A DNA stretch of 49,994 bases, taken from assembly GCA_964420405.1 (NCBI GenBank), contig CAYQTL010000028.1:1-49994 (forward strand). Reading direction: 5' to 3'. The stretch is from CAYQTL01 sp964420405 (GTDB lineage Bacteria > Acidobacteriota > Thermoanaerobaculia > Thermoanaerobaculales > Sulfomarinibacteraceae). This document shows, in pieces, positions 15,705-23,734 of this stretch. Made by a program: the position numbers and the translations under genes. Position 1 is the first letter of the stretch; the number at the start of each line of letters is the position of its first letter. The notes beneath the pieces were generated by a model. It was not told where the DNA came from and did not search any database. It saw only the letters and a program-made list of their open reading frames with translations.

Positions 15705-17165
15705 TCACTCCGCGACGGCGTCGAACCTGTCGACCACCGTCGCGGCCGGCGGCGCGCCGAGAAGGCTCACCGCGACCGTCGCGACCGCGCACAGCACGAA
15801 GCCCGGCAGGATCTCGTACACCTCGAAGATCGGCGCGATCTCGCCGGACAGGTTCTTCCACGCGATCACGGTCGCGGCGCCGACGACCATGCCGGCGAGG
15901 GCCCCGTCGCGGGTCATCCGCCGCCAGAACAGCGACAGGATCACGACGGGACCGAACGCGGCACCGAAGCCGGCCCAGGCGTAGGCGACCAGGTCCAGGA
16001 CCTTGCTGTCGCGATCGAGCGCCAGCACAAGGGCGACCACCGCGACGCCGATCACGGAGGCGCGGCCGACCCACACCAGCTCCGTGGGGCCGGCGTCCCG
16101 CCGCAGCAGCGACTTGTAGAAGTCCTCGGCGAGCGCGCTCGAGCAGACCAGCAGCTGCGAGTCGACGGTGCTCATGATCGCCGACAGGATGGCCGCCAGC
16201 AGGATCCCCGACACCCACGGGTTGAACAGCACCTGGGTCAGCTCGATGAACACCGTCTCGCTGTTGTCCAGCGGCGAGTCGGCGAAGTAGCCGATCCCCG
16301 CGAAGCCGGTGAAGATCGCGCCGTACAGCGACGCCACCATCCAGGTCATGCCCACCAGCCGCGCCTTGGGCACCTCACCGGGGCTGCGCACCGCCATGAA
16401 CCGCGCCAGGATGTGGGGCTGGCCGAAGTAGCCGAGGCCCCATGCCATCAGCGACACGATCCCGAGGCCGGTCATGCCGGCGAAGATGTCGACCGTGGCG
16501 CGCTCGGCCGCCGCCGCATGGGCGACGGTGGCGCCCCACCCACCCAGGTGGTCGACGGCGATCACCGGCACCACCACGAGCGCCACCAGCATCAGCATCC
16601 CCTGGACGAAGTCGGTCCAGCTGACCGCCATGAAGCCGCCGAGAAATGTGTAGGACATGATCACGAGCACGCCGATCAGCAGCGCCACGGTGTAGTCGAG
16701 GTCGAAGCTGCTCTCGAACAGGGTCGCGCCCGCCACCAGCCCCGACGAGGTGTAGATGGTGAAGAACACCAGGATCACCGCCGCCGACACCACCCGCAGC
16801 ACCCGGGAGCCATCCTCGAAACGGTTCTCGAGGTAGTCGGGGATGGTGATCGAGTCGCCCGCGACCTCCGTGTAGCGGCGCAGCCGGCGCGCGACGAACT
16901 GCCAGTTGAGGTAGGCGCCGATGGTCAGACCGACGGCGATCCAGGCGCTCGCCATTCCGGCGGCGTACATCGCGCCGGGCAGGCCGAGCAGCAGCCAGCC
17001 GCTCATGTCCGACGCTCCGGCGCTGAGCGCGGCGACGGTGCCGCCGAGCCGGCGGCCGCCGAGGACGTAGTCCGACAGGTTGTCCGTCAGCCGGTAGAAC
17101 GCGACCCCGATGGCCATCATCACAACCAGGTAGACGACGAACGTGGTCAGCTCGGGGACGTTCAT
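15705..17165 (-). CDS. putP: Sodium:solute symporter, PutP (proline) type
   Basis: A 486-residue membrane protein of the SSS family with about 13 hydrophobic helices. PutP-type motifs include DYVLGGRRLGG, GASDMSGWLLLGLPG, a sodium-site region ending in IMSTVDSQLLVCSSAL and WAGFGAAFGPVVILSLFW. Proline is the likeliest substrate, which would feed the glutamate-semialdehyde node shared with RocD; this is inference. The ATG at 17165 overlaps the stop of the small membrane gene upstream (ATGA), so the two are translationally coupled. Length is normal. Confidence 0.9.
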   Translation of the reverse strand: MNVPELTTFVVYLVVMMAIGVAFYRLTDNLSDYVLGGRRLGGTVAALSAGASDMSGWLLLGLPGAMYAAGMASAWIAVGLTIGAYLNWQFVARRLRRYTEVAGDSITIPDYLENRFEDGSRVLRVVSAAVILVFFTIYTSSGLVAGATLFESSFDLDYTVALLIGVLVIMSYTFLGGFMAVSWTDFVQGMLMLVALVVVPVIAVDHLGGWGATVAHAAAAERATVDIFAGMTGLGIVSLMAWGLGYFGQPHILARFMAVRSPGEVPKARLVGMTWMVASLYGAIFTGFAGIGYFADSPLDNSETVFIELTQVLFNPWVSGILLAAILSAIMSTVDSQLLVCSSALAEDFYKSLLRRDAGPTELVWVGRASVIGVAVVALVLALDRDSKVLDLVAYAWAGFGAAFGPVVILSLFWRRMTRDGALAGMVVGAATVIAWKNLSGEIAPIFEVYEILPGFVLCAVATVAVSLLGAPPAATVVDRFDAVAE

Positions 17166-17275
17166 CGCTCGCCCCGGCGCTCGGTGAAGAAGGTGACGAC
17201 CGACAGCAGCACGGCGGCGCACATCGGCACCACCAGCCAGAACCAGGTCGCGGCGCTCAGGGAGGTCGTCTCCAT
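17162..17275 (-). CDS. Symporter small accessory protein
   Basis: A 37-residue protein (METTSLSAATWF...TERRGER) with one hydrophobic helix and a positively charged tail. Tiny single-helix proteins encoded directly before SSS-family symporters are a recurring arrangement. GGGGGAAG precedes the ATG at 17275, and its TGA overlaps the putP ATG. It probably sits in the inner membrane and assists the symporter, by analogy only. Confidence 0.75.
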   Translation of the reverse strand: METTSLSAATWFWLVVPMCAAVLLSVVTFFTERRGER

Positions 17276-17341
17276 CGTCTTCCCCCGGCCCTCCGATCGT
17301 AGCAGCGCCGCGCGGTCACGGCGGCGGCCGTGTCGCGACCC

Positions 17342-17347
17342 TATACT
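17342..17347 (+). promoter_or_regulatory. -10 box of the M23 peptidase gene
   Basis: TATACT (5 of 6 to the sigma70 consensus), giving a leader of about 42 bases before the ATG at 17396. No good -35 was seen. Confidence 0.4.
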
Positions 17348-17395
17348 CGTCCCGTCCCGGCCGGCCGCCAGCCGCCGGGAGGGAGGCGAGGCACG

Positions 17396-18757
17396 ATGAA
17401 ACGGTTCAAGGTCGTCCTGGTGGTCGTCGCGGCGGTCGCCGCCGGATGGGGTGCGTTCGGAGCGCTGAGGGTCGGGCCGGCGCCGGCGGTCGAGCTCGTC
17501 GCCGACCGGCCCGCGGTCGGCCCCGCGACCCGCGTCACAGCCCGCTTCGAGGAGCCAGACATCGGGCTCGTGGCGGTGCGGCTGGAAGCGGTCCAGGGCG
17601 ACCGGACGGTGGTGCTCGACGAGCGGAGATTCGACCAGCCGTCGCCGTTCCGGCCCCTCGGCCGGAGCTCGGAGACCGCGGCCGTGCTGTCGGGCACCCT
17701 CGGACGGTCCGCCCAGGGCTGGCTCGAGGAGGGTGAGATCACGGTCCGCGCGGTGGCGGAGCGGTTCGCCGGAGCACTGCGCGGCCCGGAGCCGGTCGTC
17801 CGCGTGACGACCCTTCCGGTGGTGCTGCGGCCGCCCTCGCTGCAGGTTCTCTCGAGCCAGCACTACGTGCGCCAGGGTGGATCGGGCGCGGTCCGCTTCC
17901 AGGTCGGCGAGCGCGCCACGCTCGCCGGCGTCCGCGCGGGCGACGCCGAAGCGCTCGCGTCGCCGGTTCCCGACGGCGCACCCGGCGAGCGCTTCGTCCT
18001 GTTCGGGATCCCGTTCGACATGGACGACCCGGCCGAGCTGCGGCTCTTCGCCGAGGATGCCGCGGGCAACCGTGCCGAGATCCCGTTCGCCGACGGGTTC
18101 GCCCGCCACCCGCCGACCCGCGACACCATCCGGCTGCCCGACAGCTTCCTGGAGCGGGTGGTGCCGGCGATCGCGAGCCAGACCCCGGGCTTCGACGCCA
18201 GCGGCACGTTGATCGAGCAGTACCTCCTGATCAACGGGCCGATGCGGGAGAGCGACCGCGGCCGCGTCCGCGAGCTGGCCGGGCAGAGCGTCGACCGGCG
18301 GTTGTGGAGCGGGGCGCTCCTGCAGCTTCCCAACTCGCAGCGGATGGCCGGCTACGCCGACACCAGGACCTACCTGTACGACGGCGAGGCGGTCGACACG
18401 CAGACCCATCTCGGTCTCGACCTCGCGTCGGTGCGCACTGCCCCGGTCCCCGCCGCCGAGCGGGGCATCGTGCTCGACACCGGATTCATGGGAATCTACG
18501 GCAACACGGTGATCCTCGACCACGGTTACGGGTTGCTGACGCTGTACGCCCACCTGTCGTCGATCGGCGTCGCAGCGGGCGACGCGGTCGCCAGGGGCGA
18601 GCGGATCGGCCGCACCGGCGCCACCGGCCTGGCCGGAGGCGACCATCTGCACTTCGGCGTGCTCGTGCACGGTGTGCCGGTGGACCCCGTCGAGTGGCTC
18701 GACCCGGGCTGGATCCGCGACCGGATCGAGCCCCGCATGCCGCCCCCGGCGCCCTGA
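17396..18757 (+). CDS. M23-family (LytM-type) metallopeptidase, exported
   Basis: A 453-residue envelope protein. It has an N-terminal membrane or signal segment (about 5-22), a long beta-rich region (about 25-290) that looks like Ig-type domains, and a C-terminal peptidase M23/LytM domain. The zinc-site motifs THLGLDLAS and GDHLHFGVLVHG are intact, along with YGNTVILDHGYGLLTLYAHL, so active peptidoglycan endopeptidase activity is expected. The ATG at 17396 follows GGGAGGGAGGCGAGG; the frame is open 22 codons upstream without a better site. It is divergent from the symporter genes. Confidence 0.88.
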   Translation: MKRFKVVLVVVAAVAAGWGAFGALRVGPAPAVELVADRPAVGPATRVTARFEEPDIGLVAVRLEAVQGDRTVVLDERRFDQPSPFRPLGRSSETAAVLSGTLGRSAQGWLEEGEITVRAVAERFAGALRGPEPVVRVTTLPVVLRPPSLQVLSSQHYVRQGGSGAVRFQVGERATLAGVRAGDAEALASPVPDGAPGERFVLFGIPFDMDDPAELRLFAEDAAGNRAEIPFADGFARHPPTRDTIRLPDSFLERVVPAIASQTPGFDASGTLIEQYLLINGPMRESDRGRVRELAGQSVDRRLWSGALLQLPNSQRMAGYADTRTYLYDGEAVDTQTHLGLDLASVRTAPVPAAERGIVLDTGFMGIYGNTVILDHGYGLLTLYAHLSSIGVAAGDAVARGERIGRTGATGLAGGDHLHFGVLVHGVPVDPVEWLDPGWIRDRIEPRMPPPAP

Positions 18758-19015
18758 CAGGGGCGGTCTCCGGGGCTCGCCGCCCCACGCCGATCCCGCT
18801 CGGTCCCGAGCCCGGGCGGCGACAGAGCCGCTCCGCCCGCCGGCGCGGCTCTCGACCTGTGTCTCGACCACGAACACCTGTCCCCGAATCAAACAGTCTC
18901 CCCTCCCGGAGCCACCCTGCAGACTGGCACCGATCGTGCTTTCCTGCCATGCGTCGCATCACGTCTCGCGAACACGGCCCTCCGCCGGAGGCGTGGTGAC
19001 GCCGGAGATGGGAAG

Positions 19016-20560
19016 ATGGCACGTCTGCTGCTCATCGAGGACGATCGCACCGCGGTCCACGAGATGGAGTCCACGCTGCGGGCCGCCGGCCACCGGGTGG
19101 CGGTCGCGGTGCACCCGGCGGCGGTGGCCCGCGCGATCGAGGCCGGCCGCGCCGAGGCGGCGATCCTCAACGCGATCCTCCGCGGCGCGAGCGGTTTTGA
19201 CGTGCTCGCCAGGCTGCGGGCCGATCCCGTCTCCGAAGCCCTTCCGGTCCTGCTTGTGACCACGCTGTCGTCGCCGGAGGACCGGGCACGGGCGCTGCAC
19301 GCCGGGGCCGACGACCTGCTGCTGTCCCCGTTCCATCCCGACGAGCTCGTCGCGCGCGTCCACCGGCTGCTCGACGCCGCGGACCGCCGGCCGGCCGAGC
19401 TGGAGGGCCACCTCGGGCGGGTGTCCCTGCCCGAGCTGCTGCAGCTTCTCCAGAGCGGCGGCGCCAGCGGCACCCTCGAGGTGCTCGGCGACCTGTGCCG
19501 CGGCTGGGTCCAGGTCGAGCGCGGGACGCCGATCCGGGCGCAGCTCGGCGAGCTCGTGGGACGCGAGGCGGTGCTGGCCATGCTCGACCTCGAGCGCGGG
19601 CGGGTGCGGTTCACGGCGGCCGGACCGGGCGACGAGGGCTCCGCCGACCGGGCCGACATGTCGCTGCCGAACCTGATGTTCACCGCCGCCTGGCTGACCG
19701 ACGAGCGCGCCCGCCGGGCGCCGGTGCTCCGAGACCACCTGGTCCGTCCGGCCACCGGGCTGGCGGAGGACGTGGCGGTTCCCGAGGGGTTCGAGGCGGT
19801 CCCGCTCGCCAGGGTGGTGCGCTGCCTGCGCGACCGCGACCTGGTGGCGGTCCGCGAGCTCGAGCGCGAGATCCGCTCGGCGCCCGGCATGGTGCGGCTG
19901 GCGGTCGCACTGCTGGTGGAGCAGGGCGTCGCCACCACCCACCGCGCGGTCGCGGCGCCTACCGATGACGACCTCCTGGCGGCGGTCCGGGCGGTGGTCG
20001 CAGCGGTCCGCACGGAGGCTCCGGACGTCCCGGCGGTCCATCTCCTGCTGCTGGCGGACGACGCCGTCCTCGGCGGACTGCTCGAGCTGCGCCAGCGGGT
20101 GCCGCGTCATCTGCTGCGATCGCCGGGAGACTCCCTGGCGGCGGCGTGGCGGAGCGGCCGGGTGGCCTCGCTGCCGCTTGGCGAGGGCCCCGACACCGTC
20201 ATCCTGCACCTGGCGTCGGCGGCGGACTCCGAGCCCTCCTGTGGAAGCAACCTCGACGCCTACCACGGCGTCGTGCTGTGGAGCACCGACGGAACGGCGC
20301 CGTCCCGGCTGCCCTCGGTGGTCGACACGGTCGAGGCCGGGAGAGCGCACGGTCTCGTCGTCGTCCCGGACCGGGCCGCGGCGTTCCGCGCCGTGGCCGC
20401 CCTCGACGGACGCCGCCGCTGGACGTCGGCCGAGCTGCGCCCCGAGACGTTCGCTCCCGTGCTCCAGGCGATGGCGCGGGCCATCGCCGACGCGGCCGAT
20501 CTTCATGACCGCGGCCGGTCGACCGCCGCCAGGCAGGAGGTCACCGCCGCGGCCGTCTGA
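19016..20560 (+). CDS. Pseudo-receiver / DUF4388 signalling protein
   Basis: A 514-residue cytoplasmic protein. Residues 1-120 form a CheY-like receiver with the acidic pair intact (IEDD) but Asn52 at the phospho-acceptor position (ILNAILRG) and Ser104 where the conserved Lys should be (LLSPF). It is therefore probably not phosphorylated. A DUF4388 (PATAN-like) domain follows (about 125-215: GHLGRVSLPELLQLLQSGGASGTLEV). The C-terminal ~300 residues have no recognised domain and show alternating helical and beta segments. DUF4388 proteins are common in Acidobacteriota and Myxococcota signalling. Start ATG at 19016 with GGAG upstream. It is monocistronic and convergent with the acyl-CoA synthetase gene. 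Confidence 0.78.
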   Translation: MARLLLIEDDRTAVHEMESTLRAAGHRVAVAVHPAAVARAIEAGRAEAAILNAILRGASGFDVLARLRADPVSEALPVLLVTTLSSPEDRARALHAGADDLLLSPFHPDELVARVHRLLDAADRRPAELEGHLGRVSLPELLQLLQSGGASGTLEVLGDLCRGWVQVERGTPIRAQLGELVGREAVLAMLDLERGRVRFTAAGPGDEGSADRADMSLPNLMFTAAWLTDERARRAPVLRDHLVRPATGLAEDVAVPEGFEAVPLARVVRCLRDRDLVAVRELEREIRSAPGMVRLAVALLVEQGVATTHRAVAAPTDDDLLAAVRAVVAAVRTEAPDVPAVHLLLLADDAVLGGLLELRQRVPRHLLRSPGDSLAAAWRSGRVASLPLGEGPDTVILHLASAADSEPSCGSNLDAYHGVVLWSTDGTAPSRLPSVVDTVEAGRAHGLVVVPDRAAAFRAVAALDGRRRWTSAELRPETFAPVLQAMARAIADAADLHDRGRSTAARQEVTAAAV

Positions 20561-20704
20561 TCTCCCGCGACGCGGAGCCGCGACCGGATCCCGCGCCGCA
20601 CGCGGGGCGGCTGCTCCGAGTGATCGTCGCAGCCCGTCCGGCACGCCGGAGACGAGCGCGCCGCTGCCGCGTTCAGCCCGCCGGGTCCAGCACCCGTGGT
20701 CCGC

Positions 20705-20835
20705 GCACTGTCGCTGGCGCTGTTGCTGCGGCTGGCGCTTCCCCAGTCGCTGCCACCGGCCGGACCGCGTCATCGGACACGGACGCGGACGCGGACCCGG
20801 GATCATCTCGTCGGGATCGGATCGGGTGGGGACCG
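20705..20835 (-). repeat. CCGATC-type intergenic element, copy D
   Basis: On the minus strand it starts about 8 bases after the acyl-CoA synthetase stop: CCGATCCGATCCCGACGAGA, TGATCCCGGG, then three GTCCGC/GTCCGT units. Farther along are GCTGTTGCTGCGGCTGGC-like six-base runs. The core matches copy J over about 33 bases with three differences. The whole 20561-20842 gap is this element; no gene is supported. Confidence 0.8.
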
Positions 20836-20842
20836 CGACGGG

Positions 20843-22603
20843 TCAGCGGTACAGCCGTTCGATCGCGCCGGCGTGGTGCTGGAGCACCACCCGCCGCTTG
20901 AGCTTCTGGGTCACGGTGAGCTCGCCGCCCTCGACGGTGAAGTCGGGCGCCACCACCGCGAATCGGCGGATGCTCTCGAACCTCGCCAGCTCCCGGTTGA
21001 CCGCGTCCACCTCGGCTTCGAGCAGCGCGCGCAGCCGCGGGTCGTCGGGCTCAGCGTCGGCGAGGTCCGGATGCGCCGCACCGAGCGCGTCGCGATCGAC
21101 CGTCAGGAGTGCGGCCACGAACGGCCGCCGGTCGCCCACCAGGCACGCCTGGGAGATCGGCGCACGCTGTCGCAGCAGCGCCTCGATCCTCTGCGGCGCG
21201 ACGTTCTTGCCCCCGGCGGTGACCAGGATCTCCTTCTTGCGGTCGGTGATCCAGACATAGCCGTCAGCGTCGACCAGGCCGATGTCGCCGGTGCGCCAGA
21301 AGCCGCGCTCGTCGAAGCAGGCGGCGTCGAGGTCGGGCCGCCGCCAGTAGCCGTCGGACACGTTCGGACCGCGGATCAGCAGCTCGCCGTCGTCGGCGAC
21401 CTCGACGTCGACGCCCGGCAGCGGTCGGCCGACCGACCCGAACCGGAACCCGCGAGGCGTGTTGAAGGTCGAGGGGGCCGACGTCTCCGTCGCTCCCCAC
21501 CCCTCGCAGACCAGCAGACCCGCGGCGTGGAAGAACCGCGCCACGTCGGCCTCGAGGGGCGCGCCGCCGGAGACCAGCAGCACCACCTCGCCGCCGACCG
21601 CCGCACGCAGCTTGCGGAGCACCAACCGGTCGGCGACGGCGCGCCGGAGCCGCAGGCCCCGTGGCAGCGGCCGACCCGCCTCCTTCAGGCGCGACGCCCG
21701 CAGCCCCGCCGACAGGCACCAGTCGAACAACGCACGGCGCAAACGCGGCGCCTCCGCGACCCGAGCCATGATCCGGCCGTGGATCTTCTCGTACACCCGG
21801 GGCACCGCCATCACCACGTGGGGACGGGCGACCCGGAGGTCGTCGGCGACGGTGTCGAGGGACCTCGCGTACACGATGGTGCGGCCGAGGGTCAGCGGCA
21901 GGAAGTGGCCGCCGATCCGCTCGAGGGCGTGGGCGAGCGGCAGGAAGCTGAGGGTGCGGCGCACCCTCGGCAGCTCCGCCTGGAACATCTCGAGCGCCAG
22001 CTCGAGCACCGACAGGACGTTGCCGTGGGTCAGGCGGACACCTTTGGGCTCGCCGGTGGTGCCGGAGGTGTAGAGGATCGTCAGCAGGTCGTCGCGATCG
22101 GTCGTGGGCAGTCCGGTCGCCGGCGGTGCCGACTCCAGCTCGCGCAGCGGGCACGCCCCCTCGGCCGCCCCTCCGTCCAGAACCACCATGTGCTCGATCC
22201 CGTCCACCTTCGCCCGCCGGAGCTTCTCGGCCTGACCCGCGTCCTCGACGAAGACCATCCGGCAACCGGCGTGCTCGAGCGGGAACGCCGTGTCCGCCGG
22301 AGGCAGGGTCGCGTACACCGGGACCACCACGGCGCCGGCCGCGAGGGCGCCGAGATCGGCCAGCGCCCACTCGGGCCGGTTGCCGGCGACGAGCCCGACG
22401 CGGTCCCCCGGCAGGACCCCGAGCGCGGCGAGGCCACCGGCGATCCGTCGCACGCGGTCGCCGACCTCCCCCCAGGGCATGGTCCGCCAGTCGCCGTCCC
22501 GGTGGAAGCGGAGGCACGGCGCGTCCGGCGACGCCTCCGCCCAGTGGAGCGCCGCCCCCACGACGCTGCGTGAGTCGCGCAGGTGTCGGATCTCGGGAAG
22601 CAT
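20843..22603 (-). CDS. Long-chain acyl-CoA synthetase (AMP-forming)
   Basis: A 586-residue ANL-superfamily enzyme of the FACS type that activates fatty acids via acyl-AMP. P-loop ILYTSGTTGEPKGV, LSFLPLAHALER, the A5 motif GWGATETSAPST, A7/A8 WRTGDIGLVD and ITDRKKEILVTAGGKNVAPQ and the lysine-bearing A10 VTQKLKRRVV are all present, so it should be active. The start is the ATG at 22603; no Shine-Dalgarno is apparent. It supplies acyl-CoA for the dehydrogenase, racemase and dienoyl-reductase genes elsewhere in the window; the shared role is inference. Confidence 0.9.
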   Translation of the reverse strand: MLPEIRHLRDSRSVVGAALHWAEASPDAPCLRFHRDGDWRTMPWGEVGDRVRRIAGGLAALGVLPGDRVGLVAGNRPEWALADLGALAAGAVVVPVYATLPPADTAFPLEHAGCRMVFVEDAGQAEKLRRAKVDGIEHMVVLDGGAAEGACPLRELESAPPATGLPTTDRDDLLTILYTSGTTGEPKGVRLTHGNVLSVLELALEMFQAELPRVRRTLSFLPLAHALERIGGHFLPLTLGRTIVYARSLDTVADDLRVARPHVVMAVPRVYEKIHGRIMARVAEAPRLRRALFDWCLSAGLRASRLKEAGRPLPRGLRLRRAVADRLVLRKLRAAVGGEVVLLVSGGAPLEADVARFFHAAGLLVCEGWGATETSAPSTFNTPRGFRFGSVGRPLPGVDVEVADDGELLIRGPNVSDGYWRRPDLDAACFDERGFWRTGDIGLVDADGYVWITDRKKEILVTAGGKNVAPQRIEALLRQRAPISQACLVGDRRPFVAALLTVDRDALGAAHPDLADAEPDDPRLRALLEAEVDAVNRELARFESIRRFAVVAPDFTVEGGELTVTQKLKRRVVLQHHAGAIERLYR

Positions 22604-22640
22604 GAGCTGTTCCGAGAGAACGCCCGGTGGACGGCCGTCA

Positions 22641-22694
22641 CTTCCCGCGCCCGCGCCCGCCTCCGATCCCGTTCCCGGACCCGTGTCCGATCAT
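22641..22694 (+). repeat. CCGATC-type intergenic element, copy E
   Basis: CGCGCCCGCGCCCGCCTCCG, then GATCCCGTTCCCGGACCCGT and GTCCGATC: six-base-periodic DNA filling the gap between the acyl-CoA synthetase and the rhomboid-like gene. Its orientation is opposite to both flanking genes. Confidence 0.75.
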
Positions 22695-22750
22695 CGACGG
22701 CCCGAAGTCGGCGTCGGCGACAGCCTCCGCCCGTGGGCGACCGCCGTCGC

Positions 22751-23539
22751 TCAGTGCACCCAGGGATCCCGGTCGCGCCCGTTGCCACCCTCGATGACGT
22801 CGAACCGGCGCCGGCGGCGCAGGCGGCGCAGGCGCCACTCGACGACCCGTCGCCGCAGGTCGAGCTGCAGCCGCCGGAAGCCGGACCCGGGGCCACCCGG
22901 CTGCAGCTGCAGCCACGTGACCCAGACCGCGACGCACACTCCCGCGAAGCCGGCCAGGTCCTTGCTGCCGAGGTAGGCGATGAACGCGAACGCGACCTCG
23001 ATCCACAGGAACCAGCGCGCCTTCACCGGCAGCACGAAGAACAGCAGGATCGTCGCCTCCCCGACCACGGTGGCGAAGGCGGCGATCACCACCGCCAGCA
23101 GCATCCGCTGGCCCTGCATGATCGTGAAGGCACTCGACGGCACACCGCCGGTGGCGAGCCACGCCAGGCCCTGGACGAGCACCGCGGCGAGCCCGGCGAC
23201 GACCGCCGAGGTCACGAGCAGCCGCCAGAACCGCCGCCGGCCGAGGCGCCAGAACACCTCGACCCCGAACCAGTACAGCACCAGCAGCTCGAGCAGGAAC
23301 CAGACGCTGGGGGCGCCCCAGCCGGCGAACGGGTACGTCGCCACCTGCCACACGAGCCCGCCGAACACGGCCGGCGACAGGTGGAGCAGCGCCGGAACCA
23401 GCCGCAGGCCGCCGAAGAACTGCATGGCGTAGGTGGCGAACACCACCACGAGCAGGATCACGAGGTCGCGGGGCGGCGGACCGGGGACGCCGGACACGCC
23501 ACCTCCGAAACTGCCGCTGGGTGCTCGTTGGAAGACCAC
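22751..23539 (-). CDS. Rhomboid-like membrane protein lacking the catalytic serine
   Basis: A 262-residue integral membrane protein with about six hydrophobic helices and a basic, Arg-rich C-terminal cytoplasmic tail. The order WQVATYPFAGWG (helix 1-2 loop), FGVEVFWRLGRRRFWRLL and LPVKARWFLWIEV follows rhomboid proteases, but the GxSG serine motif is replaced by IMQGQRML. It is therefore likely a pseudoprotease acting in membrane-protein binding or quality control. The GTG at 23539 follows GGAG; a second GTG at 23497 follows GGAGG and is equally plausible. It is divergent from lon. Confidence 0.7.
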   Translation of the reverse strand: MVFQRAPSGSFGGGVSGVPGPPPRDLVILLVVVFATYAMQFFGGLRLVPALLHLSPAVFGGLVWQVATYPFAGWGAPSVWFLLELLVLYWFGVEVFWRLGRRRFWRLLVTSAVVAGLAAVLVQGLAWLATGGVPSSAFTIMQGQRMLLAVVIAAFATVVGEATILLFFVLPVKARWFLWIEVAFAFIAYLGSKDLAGFAGVCVAVWVTWLQLQPGGPGSGFRRLQLDLRRRVVEWRLRRLRRRRRFDVIEGGNGRDRDPWVH

Positions 23540-23645
23540 GTACGCTCCGTTCCGGATCGAGCCCCGGAGCCCAACTCCCGGGGCGCCAGGCCGTAGCTTA
23601 CAGGGGCCACCACTGCCGCTCAACTGGGCCCGAGAAACGGGAATG

Positions 23646-23662
23646 TGAGTATGATCTACTCA
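23646..23662 (+). promoter_or_regulatory. HAIR (HspR-type) operator overlapping the lon -10 box
   Basis: TGAGT, seven bases, ACTCA: an exact core match to the HspR-associated inverted repeat (CTTGAGT-N7-ACTCAAG). A -10 hexamer TATGAT (23650-23655) lies inside it, 80 bases before the lon ATG. HspR is known to repress lon in Streptomyces. hspR itself is not in the window. Confidence 0.65.
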
Positions 23663-23734
23663 GGTTCCTGGAGGGCATGGCGTCGGACTCCACCGGCGCC
23701 GCGGGCCTGCGACGGCCCGGAGGGAGAACGACCG

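Noticed and set aside
18758..19015. Gene or terminator between the M23 peptidase and the pseudo-receiver gene
   Set aside because: Only a weak 7-bp stem (18825-18831 with 18845-18851) without U-run and no coding signal were seen.
23646..23662. CIRCE element upstream of lon
   Set aside because: CIRCE is TTAGCACTC-N9-GAGTGCTAA; this site is TGAGT-N7-ACTCA, which fits HAIR.
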